A stretch of 6,858 bases of DNA from Bacillota bacterium (GCA_023391725.1 JAEWAH010000094.1:1-6858); one strand, 5' to 3'. Numbered from the stretch's first letter, positions 1-5,224 are shown. Program-made: numbers and translations. The notes: a model not told the origin generated them from the sequence alone.

Positions 1-89
1 ATGACCATGGAGGTGGTCACGGGGGGCGTTAAGTTCCAAAGGTAATCCATGATCTCGAATTCTGTATCGGGCAAGCGTTGGGATTTCAT
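1..89 (-). CDS. BlaI/MecI/CopY-family transcriptional repressor, N-terminal fragment (partial)
   Basis: Only the first 29 codons are in the window; the gene continues past the left edge. The visible start is MKSQRLPDTEFEIMDYLW followed by NLTPPVTTSMV. This is the characteristic opening of BlaI/MecI/CopY repressors: L-P-x-x-E-x-E-I-M-x-x-L-W, then the P-[VI]-T-T segment that leads into the winged helix. The start is the ATG at 87-89 (reverse complement), with AAGGAG at 98-103 eight bases upstream. Members of the family bind DNA as dimers through an N-terminal winged helix and repress resistance, envelope or copper genes. In beta-lactam systems a BlaR1-type membrane metalloprotease relieves repression, and its gene usually follows blaI, which here would lie outside the window. 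Four operator-like boxes and a promoter stand directly upstream, so autoregulation is likely. Family assignment is strong; the specific inducer is unknown. Confidence 0.88.
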   Translation of the reverse strand, partial: MKSQRLPDTEFEIMDYLWNLTPPVTTSMV

Positions 90-131
90 ATAGGTCGCTC
101 CTTCCATGGGGTCAAGTTGACGCCAAACGGT

Positions 132-149
132 AGTAAGACACGGTGTAGT
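132..149 (+). promoter_or_regulatory. Putative BlaI-family operator, box 1
   Basis: AGTAAGACACGGTGTAGT. It shares AGTAAGAC and GGTGTAGT with box 3 and nearly all positions with box 4. It covers the expected transcription start of the blaI-like gene. The box is an imperfect dyad around a short centre, as expected for a dimeric BlaI-type repressor. Binding by this protein is inferred from position and repetition. Confidence 0.72.
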
Positions 150-153
150 TCAT

Positions 154-182
154 ATAATACGCGCCGTCTTACTGGCTGTCAA
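154..182 (-). promoter_or_regulatory. Promoter of the blaI-like gene
   Basis: On the minus strand there is a perfect -35 TTGACA (177-182), a 17-bp spacer, and -10 TATTAT (154-159, five of six consensus bases). Transcription would start near 147 and leave a leader of roughly 58 nt before the ATG. One repressor box lies inside the spacer and another over the expected start site, which suggests tight autorepression. Confidence 0.8.
156..173 (-). promoter_or_regulatory. Putative BlaI-family operator, box 2 (degenerate right arm)
   Basis: Read on the minus strand this is AGTAAGACGGCGCGTATT. The left arm AGTAAGAC is identical to boxes 1 and 3, and the right arm matches GTGTAGT at five of seven positions. 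The divergence falls where the box merges with the TATTAT -10 of the blaI promoter, so promoter strength may have been kept at the cost of operator symmetry. Its centre is 24 bp from that of box 1, in inverted orientation. Confidence 0.6.
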
Positions 183-233
183 GGGATGCCAATGGATGTT
201 CCTTTAATTTACAATTGTATACCGTATTTGGGA

Positions 234-262
234 TTGACAGTCAGTAAGACGTGGTGTAGTCT
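234..262 (+). promoter_or_regulatory. Promoter of the secreted propeller gene
   Basis: Perfect -35 TTGACA (234-239), 17-bp spacer, and a poor -10 TAGTCT (257-262, three of six consensus bases). The -10 was placed by analogy with the leftward blaI promoter, where the same TTGACA-N3-AGTAAGAC arrangement leads into TATTAT at the same distance. An AT-rich stretch before the -35 (about 206-230) could act as an UP element. Basal strength is probably low and controlled by boxes 3 and 4. Confidence 0.6.
243..260 (+). promoter_or_regulatory. Putative BlaI-family operator, box 3
   Basis: AGTAAGACGTGGTGTAGT, differing from box 1 at two central bases only. It begins 3 nt after the TTGACA of the rightward promoter, exactly as box 2 does in the leftward promoter, so a bound repressor would cover the spacer and -10. 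Confidence 0.72.
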
Positions 263-265
263 ATA

Positions 266-283
266 TGTAAGACGCGGTGTAAT
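266..283 (+). promoter_or_regulatory. Putative BlaI-family operator, box 4
   Basis: TGTAAGACGCGGTGTAAT, a direct repeat of box 3 placed 23 bp downstream (about two helical turns). It covers the expected transcription start of the propeller gene. The conserved core GTAAGAC-N3-GTGTA is intact. Confidence 0.7.
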
Positions 284-304
284 ATATCTTCGGAGGTGAA
301 CCGA

Positions 305-1531
305 TTGAAACGGATGCTTGCAATGCTTCTGATATTCATGATGGCGCTCACGCTCTCCCCCGCCAGGGCGCAAGAGGTGGCTGTCACGGCTCCAAGCCCC
401 ATCCGCCTGGGCGGAACGGGGGATGACAACATCAGCCGCGGGAACATTCTGCCCCTTTCCAATGGGAACCTGCTGCTCTCCCTTCAAACCCACAGGGGCC
501 GGAACGGACAGCCGGAGACCGGGCGCCAAAACACATGGACATGGCTCCTATGCCTTGCGCCGGATGGCTCCGCCGTATGGGAGACGGAGCTGGGCGAAAC
601 CAAGGGCTCCATGATTTTTGCCTACATGACCGAGCAGCCAGACCAGACGGTGACGGGCTATGTAAGTTACAGCATTACCCAGCACAGGCAGTACCGGCAA
701 AGGCGCACCTATTCCCTGAAGGACGGCTCGCTCATATGGCAGAACGAGCAGGAATCCGATCAGGGCCCCGACGTTTTCGTCTCCATCAACACGGTGGGTA
801 CCCGCTATCTGCGTATGGAGACGCATGGTTTTAAGACGGGCAGCGGGCCCCGGTTCTACCAACTGGAAGAAGCGGACGGCACGGTGATCTGGCGTATTGA
901 GGCAAAGACCATCGGCCTTGGGCAATGCGAAGGCGCGCTTCCTATGCCCCAGGGTACGCTGCTGTACGGCGCTGACTTTAAGGAGGGTGCAAGCGGCGAG
1001 ACCGCCAAGGCCCTGCTCATCGATGAAAAAGGAGATGTGGTGTGGTCGTCGGCGCAGGAAGATCTTCCTGACGCCAGATTCAAATATGGCATTACGGCAA
1101 GCGGTGGCCGAGCGCTGCTGGCGGGAATCAACCGCGCCGTTGATGATCCGCAAGCCTATGCCCCGCGCGAGCGGCTGCTGGCCCTCCTTGACACCGCAAC
1201 GGGCAGCGTGCTATGGCGCAAGCTGGACCGCCAGCCGGAGGGCAATCCGGAAAGCCAGGCGCTTTTGGCTGGTCCCCCCATCTCCTCCCAGCTGGAAACG
1301 GAGCAGGGCTTCCTGCTGGCGGATAACAGCCTGGAGGCCTTCACCGGCTTCGTGTATCAGCTGATTGGGCCGGACGGCAGCGACAAGGCGCAGTGGCAAA
1401 ACGACTTCCGGGATACCACCGTCTACTCGCCCAACCTGTTCCGCTGGAACAATGAGATCTGGGCAGCCTATTCCATCGGCCAGGATGGCGAAACGGACGT
1501 GATGCTGGATCGGGTGAAGATGCCGGAATAA
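305..1531 (+). CDS. Secreted PQQ-like beta-propeller repeat protein
   Basis: The product has 408 residues from a TTG start at 305. That codon lies 6 nt after GGAGGTG (292-298). A GTG at 296 is in frame but overlaps the ribosome binding site itself, so I reject it. Residues 1-22 form a signal peptide (K2, R3, hydrophobic core 4-17, likely cleavage after ARA). The mature part carries about six recurring strands of the type L-x-D-G-x-x-x-W at residues 83-96, 136-147, 185-198, 237-250, 293-307 and 351-366, spaced 50-58 residues apart. This is the pattern of BamB/PQQ-like beta-propellers, in which an aspartate-glycine turn is followed by a tryptophan in each blade. No lipobox, sortase motif or catalytic motif is visible, so it is probably released or loosely wall-associated. 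It is divergent from the blaI-like gene and preceded by its operator boxes, so it is likely part of that regulon. Ligand and function are unknown. Confidence 0.82.
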   Translation: MKRMLAMLLIFMMALTLSPARAQEVAVTAPSPIRLGGTGDDNISRGNILPLSNGNLLLSLQTHRGRNGQPETGRQNTWTWLLCLAPDGSAVWETELGETKGSMIFAYMTEQPDQTVTGYVSYSITQHRQYRQRRTYSLKDGSLIWQNEQESDQGPDVFVSINTVGTRYLRMETHGFKTGSGPRFYQLEEADGTVIWRIEAKTIGLGQCEGALPMPQGTLLYGADFKEGASGETAKALLIDEKGDVVWSSAQEDLPDARFKYGITASGGRALLAGINRAVDDPQAYAPRERLLALLDTATGSVLWRKLDRQPEGNPESQALLAGPPISSQLETEQGFLLADNSLEAFTGFVYQLIGPDGSDKAQWQNDFRDTTVYSPNLFRWNNEIWAAYSIGQDGETDVMLDRVKMPE

Positions 1532-1537
1532 GGACGC

Positions 1538-1565
1538 CCCCTTTCTTTTAGAAAAAAGAAAGGGG
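1538..1565 (+). terminator. Perfect 12-bp hairpin after the propeller gene
   Basis: CCCCTTTCTTTT (1538-1549) pairs fully with AAAAGAAAGGGG (1554-1565) around the loop AGAA, starting 6 nt after the stop codon. No T-run follows directly; the nearest is five T's at 1578-1582. It may therefore be a weak terminator or a 3'-end stabiliser acting with the next hairpin. Confidence 0.55.
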
Positions 1566-1603
1566 CAAAGAAAATCATTTTTCGATCCACAGAAAATCAT
1601 TCT

Positions 1604-1641
1604 ATCGCACCTGCAATCATTGCGGGTGCGGTATTTCTGTT
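1604..1641 (+). terminator. Intrinsic terminator (second hairpin)
   Basis: CGCACCTGCAA (1606-1616) pairs with TTGCGGGTGCG (1620-1630) around a three-base loop, with one T-G wobble. Two further weak pairs extend the base. A moderately T-rich tail (1632-1641) follows. It separates the propeller gene from the VanZ-like gene, whose promoter begins shortly downstream. Confidence 0.65.
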
Positions 1642-1653
1642 ACGGTGCGTGTA

Positions 1654-1682
1654 TTTCCTTTTGCATCCCAATTTGCTATAAT
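1654..1682 (+). promoter_or_regulatory. Extended -10 promoter of the VanZ-like gene
   Basis: Perfect -10 TATAAT (1677-1682) preceded by TGC, an extended -10. The -35 position (TTTCCT, 1654-1659) matches consensus at only three bases, which the TGn motif can compensate. The predicted leader is about 35 nt. No repressor box like those upstream of the propeller gene is present. Confidence 0.65.
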
Positions 1683-1722
1683 TCTGCTGGCGCGATGCAT
1701 GCTACCTTGAGAGGATGATTGA

Positions 1723-2238
1723 ATGAAATCAAGAAAAGTAACGATAACGCTATTCATATTCTATTTGCTGGCGCTCGCTGGCATTATTTTGTTTAAGACC
1801 AAATTGGCCTTTTCATTTTTGCACTACCAATTCACATTTGTTATGGACGTCCAAAGGAGCATTAATCTGATCCCCTTTGGCGCTATGCTGAAGCTGAACG
1901 GAGCGCCCAGCTATAATGAAATCATTTACAACGGGCTTGCATTTGTGCCATTTGGTATTTTTATCTGCATGCTGAAAAATAAGAGATCCTTTGGTAGTCT
2001 CATTGTACCAATTGTTTTGACAAGCCTTTTTTTTGAGGCGGACCAGTACATTTTTGCGCTTGGAGCCAGTGACATTACGGATGTAATTGCAAATACATTG
2101 GGCGGCATCGCCGGGATTGGGATATTTTTTGTTTTTCATAAAATATGCAAAGATAACGTTTATAGGGTTTTGAATATCACTGCCCTGGTCTTGGAAATTG
2201 TATTGGCTGTGTTTGTAGGCTTGATCATTGTGTTATAG
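1723..2238 (+). CDS. VanZ-like family membrane protein
   Basis: A 171-residue integral membrane protein of typical length for short VanZ-family members. Family marks are RSINLIPF at 45-52, the N-G-L-x-F-x-P-F-G motif at 70-78, and the C-terminal signature E105-x-x-Q108 followed by D117-I-T-D120 and N124-T-L-G-G. About five hydrophobic segments are visible (roughly 6-24, 70-84, 91-104, 121-137, 150-171). The ATG at 1723 has GAGAGGA seven bases upstream. VanZ of the vanA cluster gives low-level teicoplanin resistance by an unknown mechanism; most chromosomal VanZ-like proteins have no proven role and are common in Clostridia. The gene stands alone, with its own promoter and terminator, and no vanHAX-type genes are nearby. 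Base use is clearly AT-richer than the neighbours (23 of 60 G/C at 1981-2040 against 41 of 60 at 5881-5940), which could reflect a different origin or its membrane composition. Confidence 0.85.
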   Translation: MKSRKVTITLFIFYLLALAGIILFKTKLAFSFLHYQFTFVMDVQRSINLIPFGAMLKLNGAPSYNEIIYNGLAFVPFGIFICMLKNKRSFGSLIVPIVLTSLFFEADQYIFALGASDITDVIANTLGGIAGIGIFFVFHKICKDNVYRVLNITALVLEIVLAVFVGLIIVL

Positions 2239-2260
2239 AGAATTGTGGCTTGTTCAGGCA

Positions 2261-2297
2261 TACAAAAAGACCGCCCAGCAAGCGGTCTTTCTTGTAT
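2261..2297 (+). terminator. Intrinsic terminator of the VanZ-like gene
   Basis: AAAGACCGC (2266-2274) pairs with GCGGTCTTT (2282-2290) around a seven-base loop. An outer TACAA/TTGTA pairing (2261-2265 with 2292-2296) continues after one bulged C. The 3' arm runs into TTTCTTGT. The AT-rich outer arms on both sides make bidirectional action possible. Confidence 0.8.
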
Positions 2298-2327
2298 CAA
2301 GATGGCATGGCCTTTTTTTACTTTTCA

Positions 2328-2336
2328 TGGTAAAAT
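2328..2336 (+). promoter_or_regulatory. Probable extended -10 of the P-loop protein gene
   Basis: TGG-TAAAAT (2328-2336) is an extended -10 with five of six consensus bases, 30 nt before the GTG start. No good -35 is visible at the expected distance (TGGCCT at 2308-2313), so activity would rest on the TGn element. Confidence 0.45.
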
Positions 2337-2366
2337 CCAGAAAACCGTTACAAAGGAAGTGATCCC

Positions 2367-2918
2367 GTGAAATTACTCTTTTTGATCGGCGACGCCGCGG
2401 TGGGCAAGATGACCGTTGGGCAGGAACTGATGAAGATCACGGACCTGCGCCTGTTCCACAACCACATGACCATCGAGCCCGTGGTTGAAGTATTCGGCTA
2501 CTATCACCGCAAGGCCATCCAGCGGCTAAGAGACGTCGTGTTCGAGGAGTTCGCCGCCACAGATCATTATGGGCTCATCTTCACCTGCATGTGGGCGTTT
2601 GACCAGAAGTCCGATTGGGACTATGCGGAGCATGTGGCCGATATTTTCAAAAGCCGGGGCGCGGATATTTATTATGCGGAGCTTGTGGCCTCCCAGGAGG
2701 TCAGGCTGCAAAGGAACGTAACCGAAAACCGCCTGAAGAACAAGGCCTCCAAGCGGGATATCGAGGCCTCCACCCGCCGGCTTTTAAACGATGATGCAAA
2801 ATACCGCTGCGTGAGCCTGGAGGGCGAGATCCCCTTTTCAGATTACATCAGAATCGACAATACCGACCTTCCCCCGGAGCGCGCGGCGGCGCTGATCAAG
2901 GAGCGGTTCCAGCTATAA
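2367..2918 (+). CDS. P-loop NTPase, AAA_33 / shikimate-kinase-like small kinase family
   Basis: 183 residues from a GTG start at 2367, with AAAGGA (2352-2357) nine bases upstream. A Walker A loop lies at residues 8-15 (GDAAVGKM, K14), straight after the first beta strand LLFLI. The usual Ser/Thr after the lysine is methionine, followed by T16; G-x-x-A-V-G-K-M-T-V-G is a recurring variant in a family of small uncharacterised bacterial ATPases/kinases. Other features are FHNHMTIEP (30-38), an arginine-rich lid-like stretch at 113-139, and a C-terminal strand-turn YIRIDNTDLPPE (160-171), as seen in nucleoside/shikimate-type kinases. The protein is soluble, with no signal peptide or membrane segment. 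By fold it should transfer phosphate from a nucleotide to a small acceptor, but the substrate cannot be read from the sequence. It stands alone between two terminators, so context gives no pathway. Confidence 0.75.
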   Translation: MKLLFLIGDAAVGKMTVGQELMKITDLRLFHNHMTIEPVVEVFGYYHRKAIQRLRDVVFEEFAATDHYGLIFTCMWAFDQKSDWDYAEHVADIFKSRGADIYYAELVASQEVRLQRNVTENRLKNKASKRDIEASTRRLLNDDAKYRCVSLEGEIPFSDYIRIDNTDLPPERAAALIKERFQL

Positions 2919-2941
2919 CAGAGAGACCCCCTGCACCTTAT

Positions 2942-2968
2942 AACCCGGCCTTTGGCCGGGTTTCTTTT
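2942..2968 (+). terminator. Intrinsic terminator between convergent genes
   Basis: AACCCGGCC (2942-2950) pairs perfectly with GGCCGGGTT (2954-2962) around the loop TTT, followed by TCTTTT (2963-2968). This is a strong + strand terminator for the P-loop gene. Its T-tail touches the stop codon of the convergent secreted-protein gene. On the minus strand no T-run follows the hairpin, so it would be weaker in that direction. Confidence 0.88.
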
Positions 2969-3939
2969 CACCATTTGACCACGGTCCACTGCTGAACGCA
3001 CACGTTATCTTCCCGGCAAAAAAAGCTTTCTAAGGATTGCGCACCCTTGTCATAGATCTTCCGGGAGATATGCAAACTTCCTTCGGCGTCTTTATTGTGC
3101 GTTTCCACGATGATATACTGCGTGCCTTCCTTGGCCGTAATCTCCTTCGGCACGTCCTTGGGATCGTATTCCGCCCGGTCCAAGACGGCGCTTTTTGCAT
3201 CCATCTGCAAAATCACGATCTTCACAGGCGCGAACATGACGCTTAAGGAGAGCTCCACGGATACGCTGTCCTTCACGGCCTTGCCGTTTTCCGTCACCGT
3301 GGTGCTGGCGCTCATTGTCTGGGAGTAAAGCTGCCCCTCTATGTTTGTTCCATTGGTGGCAAATCCGCCACCGCCGCTGGTTGCGTAGACACGGCCGTCT
3401 GGGGTCTGGTAAACCGGGTTGAAAAAGAACGTATTTTCAGCAAGTGTCGGGGCAACGTAAACCGTTCCCTTAAGCTCCACGCTTCTTTCCTCATCGCCGT
3501 AATTATAGCTGGCATGGCCGCCGGTGACGGCCTCATCCGATTGGGACGCGGTATAGGCCTCTCGCCCCTCAGTGGCAGGGACCCGGACGACAAAGTGTTG
3601 GATGCCTTTCAGGCCCTCAAAAGTATACTCCGGATCCTGAATGCTGGTTCCGTCCTCAAAGGTCCTCGTCTTTGTGGTCATGGTGGCGTACAGCCTGCCC
3701 TGGTATTCCTGCGCTGAGGAATCAATGGTGGTTTGGCCGTTCATGATACTGCCGATATTGTCGTTCAAATAGCTGTCAAAATCAAACAGGTCCAGATATT
3801 CCGTGGTGACCAGTACGCCCGCCAGCCGGTCCTCATAGGCGTTTTCTCCCGTATCCTCCCGGGCCAGGGACCAGCCGCTCAGGCCGAATATCAAAGCGAT
3901 GGCCAGGCAGCACGCAACGATCTTCATGCTATTCTTCAT
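2968..3939 (-). CDS. Secreted protein of unknown function, third gene of the HTH/membrane-protein operon
   Basis: 323 residues. The ATG at 3937-3939 has GGAGGA (3945-3950) five bases upstream; a second in-frame ATG four codons later is too far from it. Residues 1-26 are a signal peptide (K2 and K6, hydrophobic 7-20, likely cleavage after SLA). The two cysteines at 10-11 are not in a lipobox. The mature protein opens with YEDRLAGVLVTTEYLDLFD (35-53), then is rich in Thr, Ser, Tyr and acidic residues with alternating beta-strand patterns, and has a glycine run near 190. Its only cysteines are C308 and C314 close to the C-terminus, which could form a disulfide after export. I recognise no catalytic motif or named domain; I have only a loose recollection of similar clostridial hypothetical proteins opening E-D-[RK]-L. 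It overlaps the upstream HTH gene by 11 nt, indicating translational coupling, so it probably works with that regulator and the membrane protein. Confidence 0.8.
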   Translation of the reverse strand: MKNSMKIVACCLAIALIFGLSGWSLAREDTGENAYEDRLAGVLVTTEYLDLFDFDSYLNDNIGSIMNGQTTIDSSAQEYQGRLYATMTTKTRTFEDGTSIQDPEYTFEGLKGIQHFVVRVPATEGREAYTASQSDEAVTGGHASYNYGDEERSVELKGTVYVAPTLAENTFFFNPVYQTPDGRVYATSGGGGFATNGTNIEGQLYSQTMSASTTVTENGKAVKDSVSVELSLSVMFAPVKIVILQMDAKSAVLDRAEYDPKDVPKEITAKEGTQYIIVETHNKDAEGSLHISRKIYDKGAQSLESFFCREDNVCVQQWTVVKW

Positions 3940-4156
3940 CGTCGTCCTCCAGATTTCCGTCGAATTTCAATATGTCGCCCACGTCGCAGTGAAGGTGCCA
4001 GCAGATTTTGTTGATGGTGCCAAAGCGGACGCCCTTGGCCCTGCCGCTGCGCAGGATCGAAAGGTTCGCCTCCGTAATGCCCACCAGGGCGCAGAGTTCC
4101 TTGGAGGTCATGCCCCTGGCCTTTAACACATCCTCCAGGTGGATCCGTATAGCCAT
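3929..4156 (-). CDS. Small Cro/C1-type (XRE, YozG-like) HTH regulator
   Basis: 75 residues. The helix-turn-helix covers about residues 7-65: L7 to L11, helix 2 TSKELCALVG (17-26), turn and recognition helix ITEANLSILRSG (27-38), then VRFGTINKIC, where the I-N-K-I-C-x-x-L-x-C-x-x-G-D-I-L ending is typical of the YozG/HTH_26 subgroup. An acidic tail (LEDDDEE) follows. The ATG at 4154-4156 has AGAGG (4163-4167) six bases upstream. The gene lies 20 nt after the membrane-protein gene and overlaps the secreted-protein gene by 11 nt. In Bacillota such tiny regulators often sit beside DUF2975 membrane proteins (for example, as I recall, yozG with yoaS in Bacillus subtilis), usually without known function. 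It probably binds DNA as a dimer and may regulate its own operon through the AT-rich repeats near 5165-5228; that is inference. Confidence 0.88.
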   Translation of the reverse strand: MAIRIHLEDVLKARGMTSKELCALVGITEANLSILRSGRAKGVRFGTINKICWHLHCDVGDILKFDGNLEDDDEE

Positions 4157-4176
4157 CGCGTACCTCTTCTACTGAA

Positions 4177-5145
4177 TTAAATAAACATGTCGTTGTCATC
4201 CTTGAGCTGCTTGTTTTCTGCGATAAACCTGGTCACAAGCAGCACGCCCAGCACGAAGGCGATGGAGAACACTGGGATATTCAGCGTGGTATTGAGCACC
4301 ATCAGTGATTTGGCGAATAGAATCTGCAAGAGGTTGAAGGCGATATCAGAAAGGACCGTGGCAGCCAGCGCCTTCCCGCACAGCCGGGACAGTTCCCCCG
4401 CCGCCTTAACGCTTTGCGGGGAGTAGCGGTCGGCTGAAAGCGCCTCAAGAAGCCTTACGGCGGCCAAGACCACAAATACATCCAATAGATATGGCAGCGC
4501 GTCCACCGCATATTGCAGGCCTAGGAAAAAGTAGGTTGTGCCAAGCAGGTGCTCATTTCCCACGTTGCCCGCCTGCACGGACGCTAAAGAATCCAACAGC
4601 TTTGAAAGGCAGGCGCCAAAGGCCATATACACAAACAGCAGGCTCAAAAGGCGAAGCAGCAGGACCATATACTTTTGAAGCTTGTCGCGGCGTTCTAAAA
4701 AGAACAGCCGAAGCAAACGCAAAATGAGATAGCCGCACAGCACCGACCAGACCGTGACACCCAGCGCCGCCTTGCCTACGCCTAACCCGGTGGTCCCGCC
4801 CAGAAGAGGACCCAGGGCCCCGGGGTTGATCATGAGATAGACGACCACAAACAACGTGATGCTCAACAGCGCCAGCAGCCAATCATCCCGATAAAGGCCC
4901 CGCTTTTTTTGGAGGATGGGCATTGCGGCGGCGGGGATTAAGCAAATGCCCACATAGAGTAAGATGGCGGCGGCGTTGCCAACGGCCCCGGAAAGGGAGA
5001 GGGCGCGCAGCCCCTGCCCGATCTGCTCAAAGGGGAAGGCCATGGCCGCCGAAAACACGCCGGTAAAGGAGGCCCTCAAAAAGCCCAGCAGCACGCAGAC
5101 CCCAGCCTCGATCCAAAGAAGCATCCCAAACGTTTTCTGCTTCAT
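4177..5145 (-). CDS. Polytopic membrane protein with DUF2975-like C-terminal region
   Basis: 322 residues from the ATG at 5143-5145, with AGGAG (5151-5155) five bases upstream. In-frame TTG codons farther upstream (5164-5169) lie before this ribosome binding site and are rejected. About eight hydrophobic segments appear near residues 8-30, 55-78, 88-106, 122-150, 160-183, 213-235, 260-283 and 290-308. The C-terminus, from LSDIAFNLLQILF (265-277) through a final membrane helix to RFIAENKQLKDDNDMFI (306-322), resembles the end of DUF2975 proteins, which finish with a charged, Asn/Lys/Asp-rich cytoplasmic tail. Ordinary DUF2975 proteins are about half this length, so this is either a longer relative or one with an added N-terminal membrane part. 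It is the first gene of the operon and directly precedes the HTH gene. A sensor or antagonist role for the regulator is attractive but unproven. Confidence 0.75.
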   Translation of the reverse strand: MKQKTFGMLLWIEAGVCVLLGFLRASFTGVFSAAMAFPFEQIGQGLRALSLSGAVGNAAAILLYVGICLIPAAAMPILQKKRGLYRDDWLLALLSITLFVVVYLMINPGALGPLLGGTTGLGVGKAALGVTVWSVLCGYLILRLLRLFFLERRDKLQKYMVLLLRLLSLLFVYMAFGACLSKLLDSLASVQAGNVGNEHLLGTTYFFLGLQYAVDALPYLLDVFVVLAAVRLLEALSADRYSPQSVKAAGELSRLCGKALAATVLSDIAFNLLQILFAKSLMVLNTTLNIPVFSIAFVLGVLLVTRFIAENKQLKDDNDMFI

Positions 5146-5164
5146 ATTCGCTCCTACCCGCCCC

Positions 5165-5177
5165 AACAATTATTGTT
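5165..5177. repeat. Perfect 13-nt palindrome in the operon leader; candidate operator
   Basis: AACAATTATTGTT is perfectly symmetrical (6+1+6). It sits between the predicted start of transcription (about 5189) and the ribosome binding site (5151-5155) of the membrane-protein gene. A dimeric Cro/C1-type regulator bound there would act as a roadblock. Related AT-rich sequence (TCAATAAT, 5221-5228) overlaps the -35. Confidence 0.45.
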
Positions 5178-5180
5178 TTT

Positions 5181-5216
5181 CGATAATCCATAATGAGCAT
5201 ACCACCAGAATTATCG
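5181..5216. repeat. Inverted repeat CGATAAT/ATTATCG flanking the operon -10; candidate operator
   Basis: CGATAAT (5181-5187) and its exact complement ATTATCG (5210-5216) are separated by 22 bp, with the operon -10 between them. The arms are 29 bp apart centre to centre. They could be half-sites or two separate contacts for the HTH regulator encoded in the operon. Seven-base arms in AT-rich DNA can arise by chance, so confidence is modest. Confidence 0.4.
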
Positions 5217-5224
5217 TTTGTCAA
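5196..5224 (-). promoter_or_regulatory. Promoter of the three-gene membrane protein/HTH/secreted protein operon
   Basis: On the minus strand: perfect -35 TTGACA (5219-5224), 17-bp spacer, -10 TATGCT (5196-5201, four of six) preceded by TGG, an extended -10. The start would be near 5189, giving a leader of about 45 nt before the ATG at 5145. AT-rich inverted repeats overlap and follow it. Confidence 0.75.

Noticed and set aside
111..121. Perfect palindrome GTCAAGTTGAC in the blaI leader
   Set aside because: It is short, present once, and unlike the four repeated boxes; there is not enough to call it an operator.
153..158. Perfect TATAAT on the + strand between the blaI-like and propeller genes
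   Set aside because: No -35 lies at a suitable distance (the nearest, TTGACG at 117-122, is 30 bp away); it is explained by the overlapping -10 of the leftward promoter.
296..304. GTG at 296 as start of the propeller protein
   Set aside because: It overlaps the GGAGG ribosome binding site; the TTG at 305 has correct spacing and gives a normal signal peptide.
548..1153. Long open frame (about 200 codons) antisense to the propeller gene
   Set aside because: It is the shadow of a GC-rich gene whose signal peptide, repeats and ribosome binding site are convincing; the antisense product shows no family features.
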